The translations under genes and the position numbers were made by a program. Below, in pieces: positions 12,199 through 24,699 of a stretch of 64,000 bases of DNA. The notes under the pieces are model-generated. The model was not told where the DNA came from and did not search any database. It saw only the letters and a program-made list of their open reading frames with translations. Numbering within the stretch: the stretch's first letter is position 1; each line of letters opens with the position of its first letter. Origin of the DNA: Perilla frutescens. Its lineage: Eukaryota > Streptophyta > Magnoliopsida > Lamiales > Lamiaceae. The DNA is taken from the NCBI GenBank assembly GCA_026008535.1, contig BRKX01000006.1, positions 4,548,501 through 4,612,500 of the forward strand, in the 5' to 3' direction.

Positions 12199-12736
12199 AA
12201 TAATTTGCAAGCTGCTGAATAAGGCAAAATTCCATAATGTATACATCAACTTATTGCACTGGAGTACCTTCATCGAACATATATACAAAAGTCACAATAA
12301 ATATTGACTTGGTGATCAGTGAATCCACATTAAAACATTGGAAACTCTTAAATGATGAAACTTGAATCATACAAGTCATGTATCAAAGGAGAAATAGTAA
12401 AGACAAACTCATAAAGAGGCTGTCTGGAAGCTCACCAGATATCTACAACAAATATCTACCAGATAAATCATTCAAGAACCTACAGAGATTCAAAGCAAAC
12501 AAGGTATTCCGCACAATCCATCCTTCAAAGTAAAATTCAACGATAACCATTACAAATGGGAAATTGTACGGACGGACTAAACTAAACCACTTTAAAAAAA
12601 TATCAATATCACAACAATGCACGTTACTTCACAAATCCTAACCCCAAAATTCTTAACAAACCCTCAAAAAACCAACATTAATCCCAAAAAAATAAAAATA
12701 CAGCGTAATGATGAAAAATTCTGCTCAATTACTCAC

Positions 12737-12862
12737 CACTACTGCCTTAACTTTCAAGGATCGTAGTCCATAGCCAGCTTCTGGAGATCGAGGATTCACA
12801 ATTGGCTATAGCTCAGAGCTATGAAACCCTAGCAGCAACTCCGAAGATTGCAACCGCGGCGC
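12737..12862 (-). other. candidate non-coding first exon of the kinase gene (distal)
   Basis: Reading the minus strand, a segment with the typical plant 5'UTR word CTAGGGTTTCAT runs to a strong donor, GTG|GTGAGT, at 12737/12736. Splicing to the acceptor at 9058 would give a 3.7 kb leader intron. It contains a five-codon upstream ORF at 12771-12754 (ATG GAC TAC GAT CCT TGA). The right-hand boundary (transcription start) is a guess. A proximal alternative exists at 10158-10330. Either or both could be used, or this could belong to another transcript. Confidence 0.4.
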
Positions 12863-13399
12863 ATTAATCTCAAAAATGTTGCTAATTGGGAGAGTATAAC
12901 ACAGCGCGATGAGCGTAGATGATTGAAGGATCGATTTTGTTTGTGCAATTAGCAAGCTTCAGAGTGTCTGCGTGCGCGCGTAGGTGTACGCGGACGTGAA
13001 ATAGGTTTATTCCATTGAATTGAAGTACAGATTTTGAATTCCGCCTTTGGTTTGTTGTTTTGCGGTTCGAACTTCGAAAGCGTTTTGACTCGCTTCCTTT
13101 CAGTAATTTCCCACGTTGGGATTGTAGACATTTGGATTTTTATTTTTATTTTTATTTTTTACTATTTAGAGATGTTATAGTAAAAAAATATAAAATATGT
13201 ATCCCTTTTAAGATAAAACTAATATATTTCACCCGTGCGATGCACGGAATAAATTTTTTATGTCTTTTTTAATTGAAGGTTGTATGAAAATTGTAGATTT
13301 TTATAATTATTTTTCGATGATATGAAAATTGTTAATTTTTGTAATTGTCTTCTATATATGCAGTAATATTTTGAATATACTCATGTCATAAAACATGGG

Positions 13400-14366
13400 T
13401 TAAACATCACTTTTTAATTTTTGTAATTTTAACATAAATTGAAACTTTTTTATAAATTAAACATCCCCAATATTTTTGCCCAAATTAGAACTGACATGTC
13501 GACACATATGCGCTGACGTGGATAAACAATTAAGACTAATTAAAATACACAAATTTCAATTGTGAATCGATATATTTTTTTCTTTAAACAAGAATAATTT
13601 GAGATTCTACATCTCAAACAAATCTGATAGGACATAAATAAATCTAATTCAACCAACATATACATACAAAGTTACAAATAGATTGAGTGCGTCAAGAACT
13701 CGATTTTTCAATCACCGCGAACAACAATATGATGCCTTCCTCTTCTTGTATTTACCAGAAAAAAGCTTGTACACTCTTATTAGCTTCGAGGCTCACGCAG
13801 CTCCACATCCTCCTCCCCGTCGACGACCCCACCCAAGATTTCGATTTCTCCAATCTTCAACCCCGTCGTCGCACCCTCTCTCTCATCTGCCTTCTCACTC
13901 TTCTCAAGGAACCCACAAGTCATGCACCACCGTTCCCCCTTCTTCACGGGTCTTCTCCACATTTCACCCTTTGCAAATCACTTCCCAACTTCGACCCAGA
14001 TAAGAGCGAGGAGCTCTACTCCTTACTCTGATGAAGTGATGATACTGTCGATGATGCAAAAGACGGGGTTGTCAAATTGGTGGTGAAAGCTCTAGCGATG
14101 GTGGTGGGGTGGCAGAGAATGGCGAGGATGAGGTGGTAGAGATGATGGGGTTAGAGAGAGAATCTCAATTTATGCATATTTAAATAAAAAAATGTTGATC
14201 CACAATTAAAATTTGTGTATTCTAATTCATCTTAATTGTTTTATCCACGTCATCGCACATGTGTTGACACGTCAGTTTTAATTTAGATAAAAATATTGAA
14301 GATGTTTAATTTACAAAAAAGTTTCAATTTATACTAAAATTATAAAAATTTAAAAGTGATGTTTAA
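13400..14366. mobile_element. long-TIR (Pack-MULE-like) non-autonomous element
   Basis: About 190 bp terminal inverted repeats. The left arm 13,400-13,590 (ttaaacatcactttttaatt ... gacgtggataaacaattaag) matches the reverse complement of 14,175-14,366. The central ~450 bp is much richer in GC and C-rich codons than its TIRs, as expected of a captured gene fragment. Long TIRs and a captured cargo are typical of Mutator-like non-autonomous elements. A 9-bp target duplication was not resolved. Confidence 0.65.
13687..14031 (+). pseudogene. GC-rich captured fragment inside the long-TIR element (unidentified)
   Basis: An open frame of 114 codons (starts MRQELDF, contains PVDDPTQDFDFSNLQ and ends EELYSLL) lies in the cargo. 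Another frame is Pro/Ser/His-rich, so the true frame is unclear. No domain recognised. Downstream (14,040-14,160) the sequence stays Gly/Val/Glu-like and GC-rich without an open frame. Most likely part of a host gene captured by the element and decaying. Confidence 0.35.
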
Positions 14367-15980
14367 AATCAAAAATAGAGTAAAAGTCATGATTTTAGGG
14401 GCAATTAACCCCATAAAACATACATAAATGAAAACAACGATAAAAAAAGATGTCTCAAATAATTTTCAAAAATAAATTGATTGTCATGAAACTCACAATT
14501 TCAAAAGGCATATTTACGATTTTGGATGTTAGAATATTCAACGTGTATAATTATATTATGTAAAACAATTTATATTTATATCATTATATGCCTTTGGCAT
14601 ATATACACAATTTTGACGGATAATAATGAAATAACGAAAACAAATATTTCAATATTTTGTATGGTCATTGTATTGAATTAGACTTGTATCTTGAACATAT
14701 GGTTAAAGTAAGTGTTTGCATCTTGAATATAAGCACAACATATTCATATCCATTACTTAAAATATAAAAGTAAAAACTACTTGGTGTCTCTGGAATGGTC
14801 CAGATGTGAAGTGAAGTAATTTAAGTCCGAATATCTCAAGTTCAAAATGCACCAACATTGCTTTATGTGAGCCTGTCACACCTGATTTTATAAGTATGGT
14901 TTACCTGTTCTTGGTCGTTTATTGCCCATTGCGCAAGAACAAAAAATAGAACTTATATCCTGAACATCTGCTAAAATTATCTTCGTCTTATTATTACTAT
15001 ATTTTTATCAGCTTTATAATACTTTCCACTTTCTAACATTAAACAATGACATCGAGAAAAATTATTGGAAAAACTATATCTAGTATATTTTTTACTTCTA
15101 GGAAATATATCACCGTTATATATAGTGTGAAGTTTTTCAAGTTTTTCCCAACCATTAAGAACCAATAATAGTATAGGCTCTCTAGAGAGTTAAAACCTGG
15201 ACAATTGCGTTCTATATTGGAAGAAGCGGGTGAGATCAGAAAATAATGACGACATGTGCATGCCTAGTCAAATAATGATTCTTAGTCATTTTACCTATAA
15301 TTTTGTTTAATCCTAATTAATAATGATTCACATAGTTGATTGAAAATTTAGAAATAACCAATGCTAAAATTTATGACCTCGCAGTTAAAATTTCCCCAAT
15401 ATATCTAATAATAATTCAAACATAGTTCTATTTAAATTTCATTAGTCTTAAAAATAGAAAAAAATCAAGTTGTGAACTTACAAAAATTATATGCATAAAT
15501 TTCAGTATTCTAAAATATGAGCACATTTTTGGTTTATTTGTTTGTTGTGCGATGATCCCTATTAAATAAAGGATAAATTACGATTAAATATATAAACTTT
15601 GATAAAATTTGTAATTTAGACAAACTTTAAAAGCTTGCAATTATAACACAAACTAGACATCTGGAAATTTTTTTACAAAATTTCTTTAAAAGCTTGCATT
15701 TCTTTACAAAATAGACATCTGGAAATTTTTTCCGGTGAATGAAAAACTAATTTTGCAAAAAATTAAAGTTATATGGCAAAAATATTTTTATCTAATCACA
15801 AAACGACATCATTTTGTACCCAAAAAAATTAGAAAGTAAAAAATTCAAAATTGTATATTCTTCTTTTAGTTCCTCTTTTAGACACAAAACAATGTCATTT
15901 TGCAATGAGATGGAAAAAAATTCATATTATTATGACGCGATCATTTTTTTCTGCCAAATTAGCTTCCATTTAACGGGGAA
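14367..15980. other. AT-rich intergenic DNA
   Basis: No gene, RNA or clear element ends seen. About 15,560-15,800 contains short repeated phrases (aaaagcttgca, agacatctggaaatttttt) indicating a small internal duplication. Confidence 0.5.
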
Positions 15981-16582
15981 ATATTTGTCACGACCCCAAA
16001 TTAATATCTGATTAATATGAAGTGTGACTGGCACGACTCGATCCCAATAAAGGATGGATCAAGGCGCGAACCGGAAATAATTAAATAAAAGAAGGAACTA
16101 CTGTATTCCAGGAACGATAATTGCTGTGAGCTCGAATTCTGAACTAACTTTAAGTACTCACAAGAGATAGAATAATAACAGTACTTAATTGATATCGAGT
16201 TATGGAACTCGTCCAAAACAAAAGCTGAAATGTTGAACTTGTGATATAACTGAGTTGCGGAAGCAAAAGAAAGACAATAATAATAATAATAGTAATACAA
16301 GGTCATCTGAGCCTTGTACCAAAAAGAACTCCACTCTCAGCACTTCTCCCTTCCACACCAGCTCAACCTGCACATTTAAAAACAAACATGCAGGGCTGAG
16401 TACAAGGGTACTCAGTGAACACATTGCCAAAAATATTTCTGAACTGAAACTCATTTTCTTGTCATGCATCTGAGTAAACACACATGGGTTTTTTCTAAAA
16501 AGGCCCTATGTTTTACTTAATCATTTTATGTCATTGAGCGCTCTTTTCTGTTGTATGATCATCCATATCCCACTGAAAGTCG

Positions 16583-16760
16583 AGGAATAGCTCCGCTCAG
16601 CCTTTTCCACAAACGTCGGGGAATAGCTCCGCTCAGCCTTTTCCCTCGAACGCTTAACATAACTAAATGCCGAAGAATAGCTCCGCTCAGCCTTTTCCAC
16701 GCACATTTAGCATCGTCGATGTCTTAGTCAGGAATAGCTCCGCTCAGCCTTTCCCTCTTT
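16583..16760. repeat. four irregular tandem 25-mers in the solo LTR
   Basis: ggaatagctccgctcagcc followed by ttttcc occurs at about 16,583, 16,618, 16,675 and 16,731, separated by 10-35 bp. An apparent minus-strand ORF with repeated EKAERSYS is a by-product of this repeat, not a protein. Confidence 0.85.
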
Positions 16761-17379
16761 CTAATATCACCGACTCAAGTGTACACTAACCTCGGTTAAC
16801 ACGCTAAGTTAGCACGAGGCCCGATCGATTTAAGAGTTAGAAAGCCCCTTGCGAGCTAACTAAATGCAGATAAGGATATCATACAAAACAAAACATTTTA
16901 TGCATGACAATAATTTATTTGCATCAGAATAAATAACTGCGGGTGAGTAAAGACTCAAATCATTATTTGGACTAAGAGTCCATTGAAAAGAAAGCCCACC
17001 TTTCACTGAGGTTTTAACACTTGAACTGCAGCAAAAGTTCCTCCTTGTACTTTATCTTGCACTGGACAACTCGCCTTCATAGAGTTAACATAAAACTGAG
17101 TACATTGAACCAAAAACGTTGTTTGGACTCAACATGAAATTGAAGGCCTATTAGGGTCTAGTATCCGTTCTAAATTTTTCTTGTTTAAGGGTAAATCTTG
17201 ACCCTAGATCTTAACCATAAAAAGATATTCATCGACATTATTTAAGGTATCAAAAATACCTTAACATTATCACAACTAGATTCTAGGAACAAAATCATCG
17301 CTAAGTTCGTTGACTAAACATCGTTTGGCACAACGTCTAACTTTGGAAAATTCTCTGTTTTGACTCACTAAAGTTCAGG

Positions 17380-17895
17380 GGACAAGCCATACACCGTTGG
17401 AAAGCCACAGAAGTCTAGTTTACGACTAAATTTACGGTTACTCAAGACGATAACTAACGAAAAAGTTATGACCGTTTTACTAGAAGGTGGCAGATCTGCC
17501 AGAATTTCCGAAAACAAACTCGTGACCTGACTTTGAAGATTTTTCACGATCGATTCAGGAAGAGTTACGGACTGAGATATATATCATTAGAAAGCCATGG
17601 AAGTCTAGAATTTTTACAAATTTACAGTGGCTTAATATGATAACAAATAAAACGGATATACCCGTTTTACTAAAAGGTGGCAGAACTGCCATGACTTCAT
17701 GAAACCGAAACATGACCCAACTTTTCCGATTTTTCATAATTTACTCAGAACGAATTAGAGAATGAGACCTATACCATTGGAAATCCACTTAAGTCTAGTT
17801 TCCGGCAAAATTTACGGTGTCTTAATCCGACGTAAAACGAGGGAGTTATGCTCATTTTACCAAAGGGTGGCGAGTATGCCAAAAGTCAAGCACGG
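17380..17895. repeat. three diverged ~180 bp direct repeats in the solo LTR
   Basis: Each unit contains ttggaaa(g/t)cca...aagtctag, a 'aaatttacggt' phrase, 'gttatg.ccgttttac' and 'ggtggcag(a)..tgcc'. Units start at about 17,395, 17,585 and 17,775. Such subrepeats are common in long plant LTRs. Confidence 0.7.
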
Positions 17896-20506
17896 GCGCG
17901 CTGGTGAGCGCGGCGGCGCTTCCCCCCCCCCCCCCCCTCCCGCGGCGCTCTTGCGCGCGCTCGCGCAGGTCTGAGGCCGAGGACGACGACAACCTCCATG
18001 AAAGCTTCAACTCAAGCTTTCATCCCCAAACAACTCATAAATAAAAGCTAAAAATCATGCTATAATTCATATCACAATTCATTTCTACCATTAATCTAAC
18101 ATGCTTCTCAAAATTTTTGCAACACAAATATATATATGTATCTCACGAAATCTGAAACATATATCAAAAAAATTCTAGTTTTTTTTTTTTTCGAATACCT
18201 TTCAATTAACAATGGAGTGAAGTTGATGTGTGGGTTGTTGTGCTCTCCCTCTCTCTCTCTCGGTAATACGTTGAAACAAATGAAGAAGAAGCAAGGAAAG
18301 AAGAAGAGGAAGGGCAGCTGTGTTGTTCCCCCTTTTTTTTTCTTTTTTCTTTTGATGTGATCCTCTCTCTCGATTCTTTTTACGGAAAGAATGAAGATGG
18401 ATGTTTTGATTGATTTAAAAAAAACGTGGGAGGGTGAGGGGAAAGGTAAGGGGAAAGGCATGGGTGAGGTGAGGGAAGCCATGCCTTGGTTGACCAAACA
18501 AATTACCCGATCGTTCGACTATCGTGATATTTTCTGTCTTCGAAAAAAATTCCGAACTAAATCGATATTGTTAAAATAATTCACTTACTTTTAAAACAAT
18601 AATTTATCTAAAAATTATTGGATAAAAATTACCGATTTTATAATCTTGATATTTAAATTATTAGAACTAGAGAATAATTAAATTCTCTCTATTTAAAGTA
18701 CTCTGATTAAATTATCTGAGTTTAAATACTAAATGAATGGAGAATATATGATTCTCCCATTCCCGAACAAAATTATCGGAATATCTAATTCACGATAACA
18801 CACCGTAATTTAAAAGAATTAGGAATCAAATTTATCTGAAATTATGATTCCGGCTTTCCAAAAGGAATTCAAACCATACTGAAATTATTAACGGATACTT
18901 ATGACCCTATTCTGCTGAAAATTACTTTACTAAATAGTAATTTCAACAATTAACTGAAATTAAGCAGTAATTATTTTACGGGGTATTACAATATTGGGCG
19001 TGAATATTTTGAAAGCCCCAAAACAATTTAAGAATTTTACATATAATTTTTTTTTTAAAAGAAATTAGTATATATAATTATTAGTAAAGAATAATTCCCC
19101 GCGACGATGAAAAATTTCTGGTTCCACCGTTGATTGAGAACAAACATATTAATGCGTAGACATTTCTAATTCTTTCTTTTTTTTGTGATACCATAAATAA
19201 TAATTTATAAATTGTTACATGCACCTAATGTGCTCTAGCACAATATCTTTAGATTTAGATGAATAATAAGATAAATAATAACAATATGTTGGCGTATAAA
19301 TAGTAAAGCATACAAATATCCTTGATTTCACTGAACTTAACATTACATCAAATGTAATTAAATAAAAATCTTTATAAGTTCAAACTCAAAACATTACAAA
19401 AGTGAGAACAATATTAACAACTCATCGCATTAAACTGAATACATCTCTTTTCTATGCCGTAAACATGAACCCTCTGAGCTTCTTTACATATGCGTGCATG
19501 TTGTAAACTCAGAAACCATATTCATTTGAAAGAGATTGCGGCTGGAGATTGTGTTTATCATTCCAATTAACGGATAGAGTCATAATTTTCTGGTTGTGTA
19601 ATATCTGAAATAAGATCGAAAAAGATAAAATTAGCTATGTACAGACAAAAGCACCCAAAAGCACTCAAATAGATTTATACCAACACAAATACGTACGCAC
19701 AAAAGTGAGCAAGCAAGAGACTCCAGCCGACAAAAAAATGTGAAATAATCTATAGCTTACTATGTTTTTTGTGAAAAAGATGGACTTTTGATGAAACACA
19801 AGGCAAACTGAGTCTACCTATTTGTACTAATCAATCCATGCTTGAATGGTAACATACATAATTATCTAAGATGTATATTGAAATGATTTGATTTGTTCAT
19901 GATAGATTGATTACTATTAGGTAACTAAGTTAAATGTTTATGATAATTATATATTTATATTAAGATAATATATTTGGCCATATCAAACTATTATAGTAGA
20001 TTTTTTTTTTTTTTTTTTTGTGAATGTAATTAGTGCATTTTCTTTCTTTGGTAAAAAGTTTTACATTATAATCTAATCTATATATAAATAATTCTTTATA
20101 ACCGAATATATGTTTCTATAATTAATGTATTATTATTTAGATTTTGAAATGTACAGATATAACATAAATTGAAGATGGAGATTTTTGATTTGACTAAATG
20201 TATAATTTTTTTTAACTAAATGTATAATTATAGAAACATATAATTAAAGAGGGCATAATTTTTTGGTTTCAATATAATTAAATGTTAAGATTACATAAAA
20301 TTTAATAGATTTTCTATGTTAAGTTTCTATTATTAACTGACACGTTTTTTTAAAAAAAAGATTGATAATGGTTGTAATTTTGAATTCAAATCGTACCGCA
20401 AATTATGCCATCAATCAAATTTGAAATGTATTATGTAAATATATATATATATATATTATAAAAACAGCCACATATTTGTTGGATATAACATTGCTATAAT
20501 TAATTT

Positions 20507-21192
20507 AGTTGTCTAATACATATCTCTATGTGTACAAAATAAAATATTTTATACCATAATTAATGTGTAATTGTTATTATCATATTAGATACAACTCATG
20601 ATTTTATATTCTTTTATATATTTAGATTTTAAGTGGATTCATTAATTCAAATATTGATATGAATTTTAATATATAGCAATTGTGTACTCTATATAAACGG
20701 TTAAAAGGAATATTATATTGAAAATAAAATATTTATTCATCAGATTAATATTATATATATATGTATGTATAATATATGTCTATCAAAAATTGGCATAGTG
20801 GACTCGACATAGTGGATTCGGTAAAAATTGGCAGAGATTTAACGTGATCGGATTTTGTATGTATAATATTTAATAGTATATCATCAATCTATTATATAAT
20901 ACAATTGCACAATGGATTTAAATCTATATATAATAATAGGATCAATATTATATATAGTTGTCTAATACATATCTCTGTATACAAAATAAAATATTTTATA
21001 CCATAATTAATGTGTAATTGTTATTATCATATTAGATGCAAATCATGATTTCTTATTTTTTTTTTATATATTTAGATTTGAAGTGGATCCATTAATTCAA
21101 ATATTGATATGAATTTTAATATCTAGCAATTGTGTACTCTATATATACGGTTAAAAGGTTAAGGAATATTATATTGAAAATAAAATATTATA
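20507..21192. repeat. two diverged ~230 bp direct repeats, period ~450 bp
   Basis: Both copies carry ttgtctaatacatatctct, ttataccataattaatgtg, attcaaatattgatatgaat and agcaattgtgtactctatat in the same order. The spacer contains a different sequence with two 'gtggactcg/gtggattcg' words. Confidence 0.8.
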
Positions 21193-21390
21193 TCATAGAT
21201 TGCTAATTGCGGAAATAGCATTTAGGCGGAAAAACTAACTTTTTCTAATTGCGGCCATAGTTTCGTTATTATATATTATATAGATATCTTTATTCGATGT
21301 TATACGTATTTTTTTAATAATTTATTCACTGTTACATTAGTGGTACGTATTAGTATTAACTAGTATTTCTCACGTGTTATGCAATAAATA

Positions 21391-21605
21391 ATTTTAAATT
21401 TAATTAATATACTATTAATAAGTTATAATTTATAGATTTAATTAGACAATAACAATATATAGGGAGAAAGATATAATTTTATACATTTAGACTTATTTAT
21501 ATATATAATTTAAATCTAATTAATATATACTATTAATAAGTTATAATTTATAGATTTAACTAAACAATAACAATATATAGGGAGAAAAATATAATTTTAT
21601 ATATT
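21391..21605. repeat. ~118 bp tandem duplication
   Basis: tactattaataagttataat ... acaataacaatatataggga occurs at about 21,409 and again at about 21,528 with a few substitutions. Confidence 0.8.
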
Positions 21606-22607
21606 TAGAGTTATGTGTGTGTCGGTAAAAATTACATCAAATAATAACATGGTAAAAATTAAAACTAAAAACTGATGAAAATTTGATTTTAGGTTCAATT
21701 AACCATATTTTTTTCTTTACACAAATATATTTTTAATCCTTTTTTTTATATAATCGATGGAGAATTGTCACGGCTTGATTACTTCTCCACCATTTCTTTA
21801 TTTGTGGAGAACGAGGAACACATCAAACTCTTCATTTGTCATAAAAGTAATAATACTTTTGTAATAAGTATAATACATGGATGATTAAACAATTTGTGTT
21901 ATGTAAACAAATAATTCTAACATTTATCTCATACAACCTATCCAGTGATGGAATTAACGGCTAGTAAATTAGCAAAAATGCGTCACAAAATGAGTTATTT
22001 TGTACGACACATACATATCTTATATATTCGAAAATATATATGTGTCAATCCACATACAACTTTAAGAAGCAATCTCAGTAATTACTACATCTCACCAGCA
22101 CTGGATGTAAGACTAAGTTAAGCAAAAACTGACAAAACAAAACCGAATCATAAATGAATTTTGGTGTCGGTTTAATTTTTAATCTTTTCATTTCAGTTTC
22201 ATTAAATCTTTCATCCAATTTTCATCAACCTTTTCAGCGACACAACTAATTCCTAATCCAACATTCATTCAATTTTCATCAATTTTTTTATTAATTCATT
22301 AAGGTTTTGAAATTTCAGGGACTTTATTTGTTCATATGTTAATGTTGATGGAGAATGTGGGTACAATAGCACATCTAATCCTATTTTAGAATCCATGGAA
22401 TAGATACATAATTTTACTGTGGAAATAGATAACAGTAGATAAAAATAAATAGTAATTAGGAAAAAATAATAATTTTTAAAAACAGGTAGTTTGGTGGGCA
22501 ATTTGTACTATAACACACTTGGCCCCCACACCCAATCATTGGCTCAGTGTATTTTTGTCAAGACATTATCAATCAATACACAACCCTAAACCCGAAACCC
22601 TAATTTT

Positions 22608-24690
22608 GAAGTCACGATTAAATAAACCAAGCTTTGATTAATTAAAATAAGCCACAATTAAATAAAAGAAGGCCTCGATTAATTTTCAAGCAGCCACGAT
22701 TAATGAAATAAAGGCCTCGATTATTCAAAGTTAATCGAGGCCTCGATAAAATGAAATGAAGGTCTCGATTAACTTTGAATAATCGAGGCCACGATTAAAT
22801 GAGATGAAGGCCTCGATTAACTTCGATTAATCGAGGCCTTCATCTCATTTAATCGTGATCTCGATTAACTTAGATTGTGACAAGGTCACGATTAAATGAA
22901 ATGGAGACCTCGATTAAGTTTAATTAATCGTGGCTCGATTAATTGAGATGAAAGCCTCGATTAATTGTGGCTTTTTTATGATCCACGATTAATTTTACCA
23001 AAAAGCCACGATTAAATTGATTGATCCACGATTAATGGAGGCAATGTATTACATTAATCGTGAATCATTCAATTTAATCGAGGCTCATTAAAACTTAATC
23101 GAGGGTGTTTTGTTATGAGCCTTAATCGAGGGTTTTTTTTGTTATGCGCCAAGATTAATCGTGGCTTTTATTGAATGCATTTATTTCTTGTCTAAGTGAG
23201 GTAGTTACTGATCTTCATTAAATAAAAAGAAGGGAAAGTTATTGAGCCTCATTAAATAAAAAGTCGGGGATGGTAGTAATTTGTTGACCGAATTCAATAC
23301 ATTGTTTTATTGCTGTGTACGGAGGTAGATAAATTTTTTGAATAAATAGACAAGAACACTCAAACTTATTCACAATACAATAAAATTTAGAGAATTTTTT
23401 TTTGGAGCAAGGGGAGAATTTTTTTCCTTTGGAACAAGGGTGCGAAAGTTTTATTCATCAAGAAGAAAGCAGTGCTTCGTTTCCATCATATTTCAAAGAT
23501 ACATTTTGTACTGTCCATTTTCGTGAAATTTCTATGTAAATATTTCTTGTTTTGATTATATTGCATATGTGTTGTTAGAAAATAGGCGAGATGGAGATAT
23601 TTGCATATCGTAACCTTTAATTACATTAATAGTAGACTTTAAAAGCTAAATATTATGTTAAACGTGTCTTATTATGTTAATCAAGGTTTATATTACGTTA
23701 ATCGTGGTATTTGAATCGAGGATAATTTAAACTTAATCGTGGCTAATTTTAACTTAATCGTGGATAATTTAAAATTAATCATAGCAATGTTTAAACTTAA
23801 TCGCGTAAAATTGAAAATTAATCGAGGCTTGTTTAGAAATAATCGTGACACTTTGTAAAATTAATCGTGACTTTTTTTAACTTTAACGAGTCCTTATTTT
23901 AAATTTAATAGAGGTATAATTTAAATTACAATTAATTAAGATATAGTTTAAAATTAATCGAGGCTATTATAATTAATTGAGGCATTTTTAAATTAATCGA
24001 GGCTAATTTTAAATTAATCGATGCTCCTTTTAAATTAATTGAGGCTTGTTTTGGAAATAATCATGGTTATTTGAACTATTAATCGTGAATTTTTTAACTT
24101 AATCAAGGCTCATTTTAAATTTAATCGATGCATAATTTAAATTACAATTAATAGAGGCATAGTTGAAAATACATTGATACTATTAGAATTAATCGATGTT
24201 TAAATTACAATTAATCGAGACATAGTTTAATTTAATCGAGGCATAGTTTAAATTAATCGCGGCTCATTTTTAATTTAATCGAGGCATAATTTAAATTACA
24301 ATTAATCGAGGCGTAGTTGAAAATTAATTGATGCTATTAGAATTAATCGATGCTTAAATTACAATTAATCGAGATATAGTTTAATTTAATCGAGGCATAA
24401 TTTAAATTAATCGAGGCTCATTTTAAATTTAATCGATGCTATTAGAATTAATCGATGCTTAAATTACAATTAGTCTTGGCTTTTTTTATTGATACTGACT
24501 TCGTTTTAAATTAATCGTAGCTTTTAGCTTGTAGGGTTTTGGGTTTAATCGTGGCATTTATTAATCATGACTTCTTCTAGGGTTTAGAGTTTAATCATGG
24601 CTTTTTAGGGTTTAGGGTTTAATAGGTTTTAGGGTTTAGGGTTTAATAGGCTTTAGGGTTTAATTGTGGATTCATGTAATATTGTTTATA
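22608..24690. repeat. dispersed short-motif array (TTAATCGAGGC / TTAATCGTGGC) with hairpins
   Basis: Dozens of copies of an 11-mer-like motif ttaatcg(a/t)ggc sit at irregular 15-40 bp spacing. In 22,608-23,030 most copies read cctcgattaa/ccacgattaa; from about 23,040 to 24,600 they read ttaatcgagg/ttaatcgtgg, so orientation flips once. Two perfect hairpins occur: 22,713-22,739 with 22,764-22,790 (27 bp arms), and 22,790-22,819 with 22,828-22,857 (30 bp arms, 8-nt loop). The array ends in 'tagggtttagggtttaat' words, then abuts the transposase remnant at 24,700. Subterminal repeat DNA of a Mutator-like element is the most likely identity; this is inference. Confidence 0.75.
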
Positions 24691-24699
24691 AATTGCAGA

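Larger units (their letters stand above)
9058..12736. other. putative long leader intron of the kinase gene
   Basis: No coding exon recognised. Contains a 162 bp tandem duplication (11,875-12,198) and a shorter 42 bp duplication near 11,128-11,210 (ccccaagtctaacaaaat). AT-rich throughout. The intron assignment depends on the distal first exon being real. Confidence 0.4.
15986..18990. mobile_element. solo LTR of a Ty3/gypsy (chromovirus-like) retrotransposon
   Basis: Begins TGTCACGACCCC and ends GGGGTATTACA, the TG...CA termini common in long chromoviral LTRs. Length is 3005 bp. It is flanked by a perfect 5-bp target duplication ATATT (15,981-15,985 and 18,991-18,995), which proves insertion followed by LTR-LTR recombination. 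The inside is non-coding with subrepeats (four 'aatagctccgctcagcc' units at 16,583-16,760; three ~180 bp units at about 17,380-17,890), a C(17)-like run near 17,922-17,938 and a GC-rich patch at 17,890-17,985. Confidence 0.9.
18996..22560. other. very AT-rich intergenic DNA with direct duplications
   Basis: No gene recognised. A ~230 bp segment (about 20,507-20,735) recurs at about 20,957-21,192. A ~118 bp segment (about 21,391-21,500) recurs at about 21,510-21,605. A small open frame at 22,501-22,265 (minus) is Phe/Tyr/Leu-rich and shows no domain. Confidence 0.55.

Noticed and set aside
16521..16706. Minus-strand ORF with repeated EKAERSYS
   Set aside because: It is produced by the 25-mer subrepeats of the solo LTR. 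No start context or conservation supports a protein.
18108..18579. Overlapping ORFs on both strands rich in Lys, Phe or Ser
   Set aside because: Low-complexity CT/GA tracts inside the solo LTR explain the open frames.
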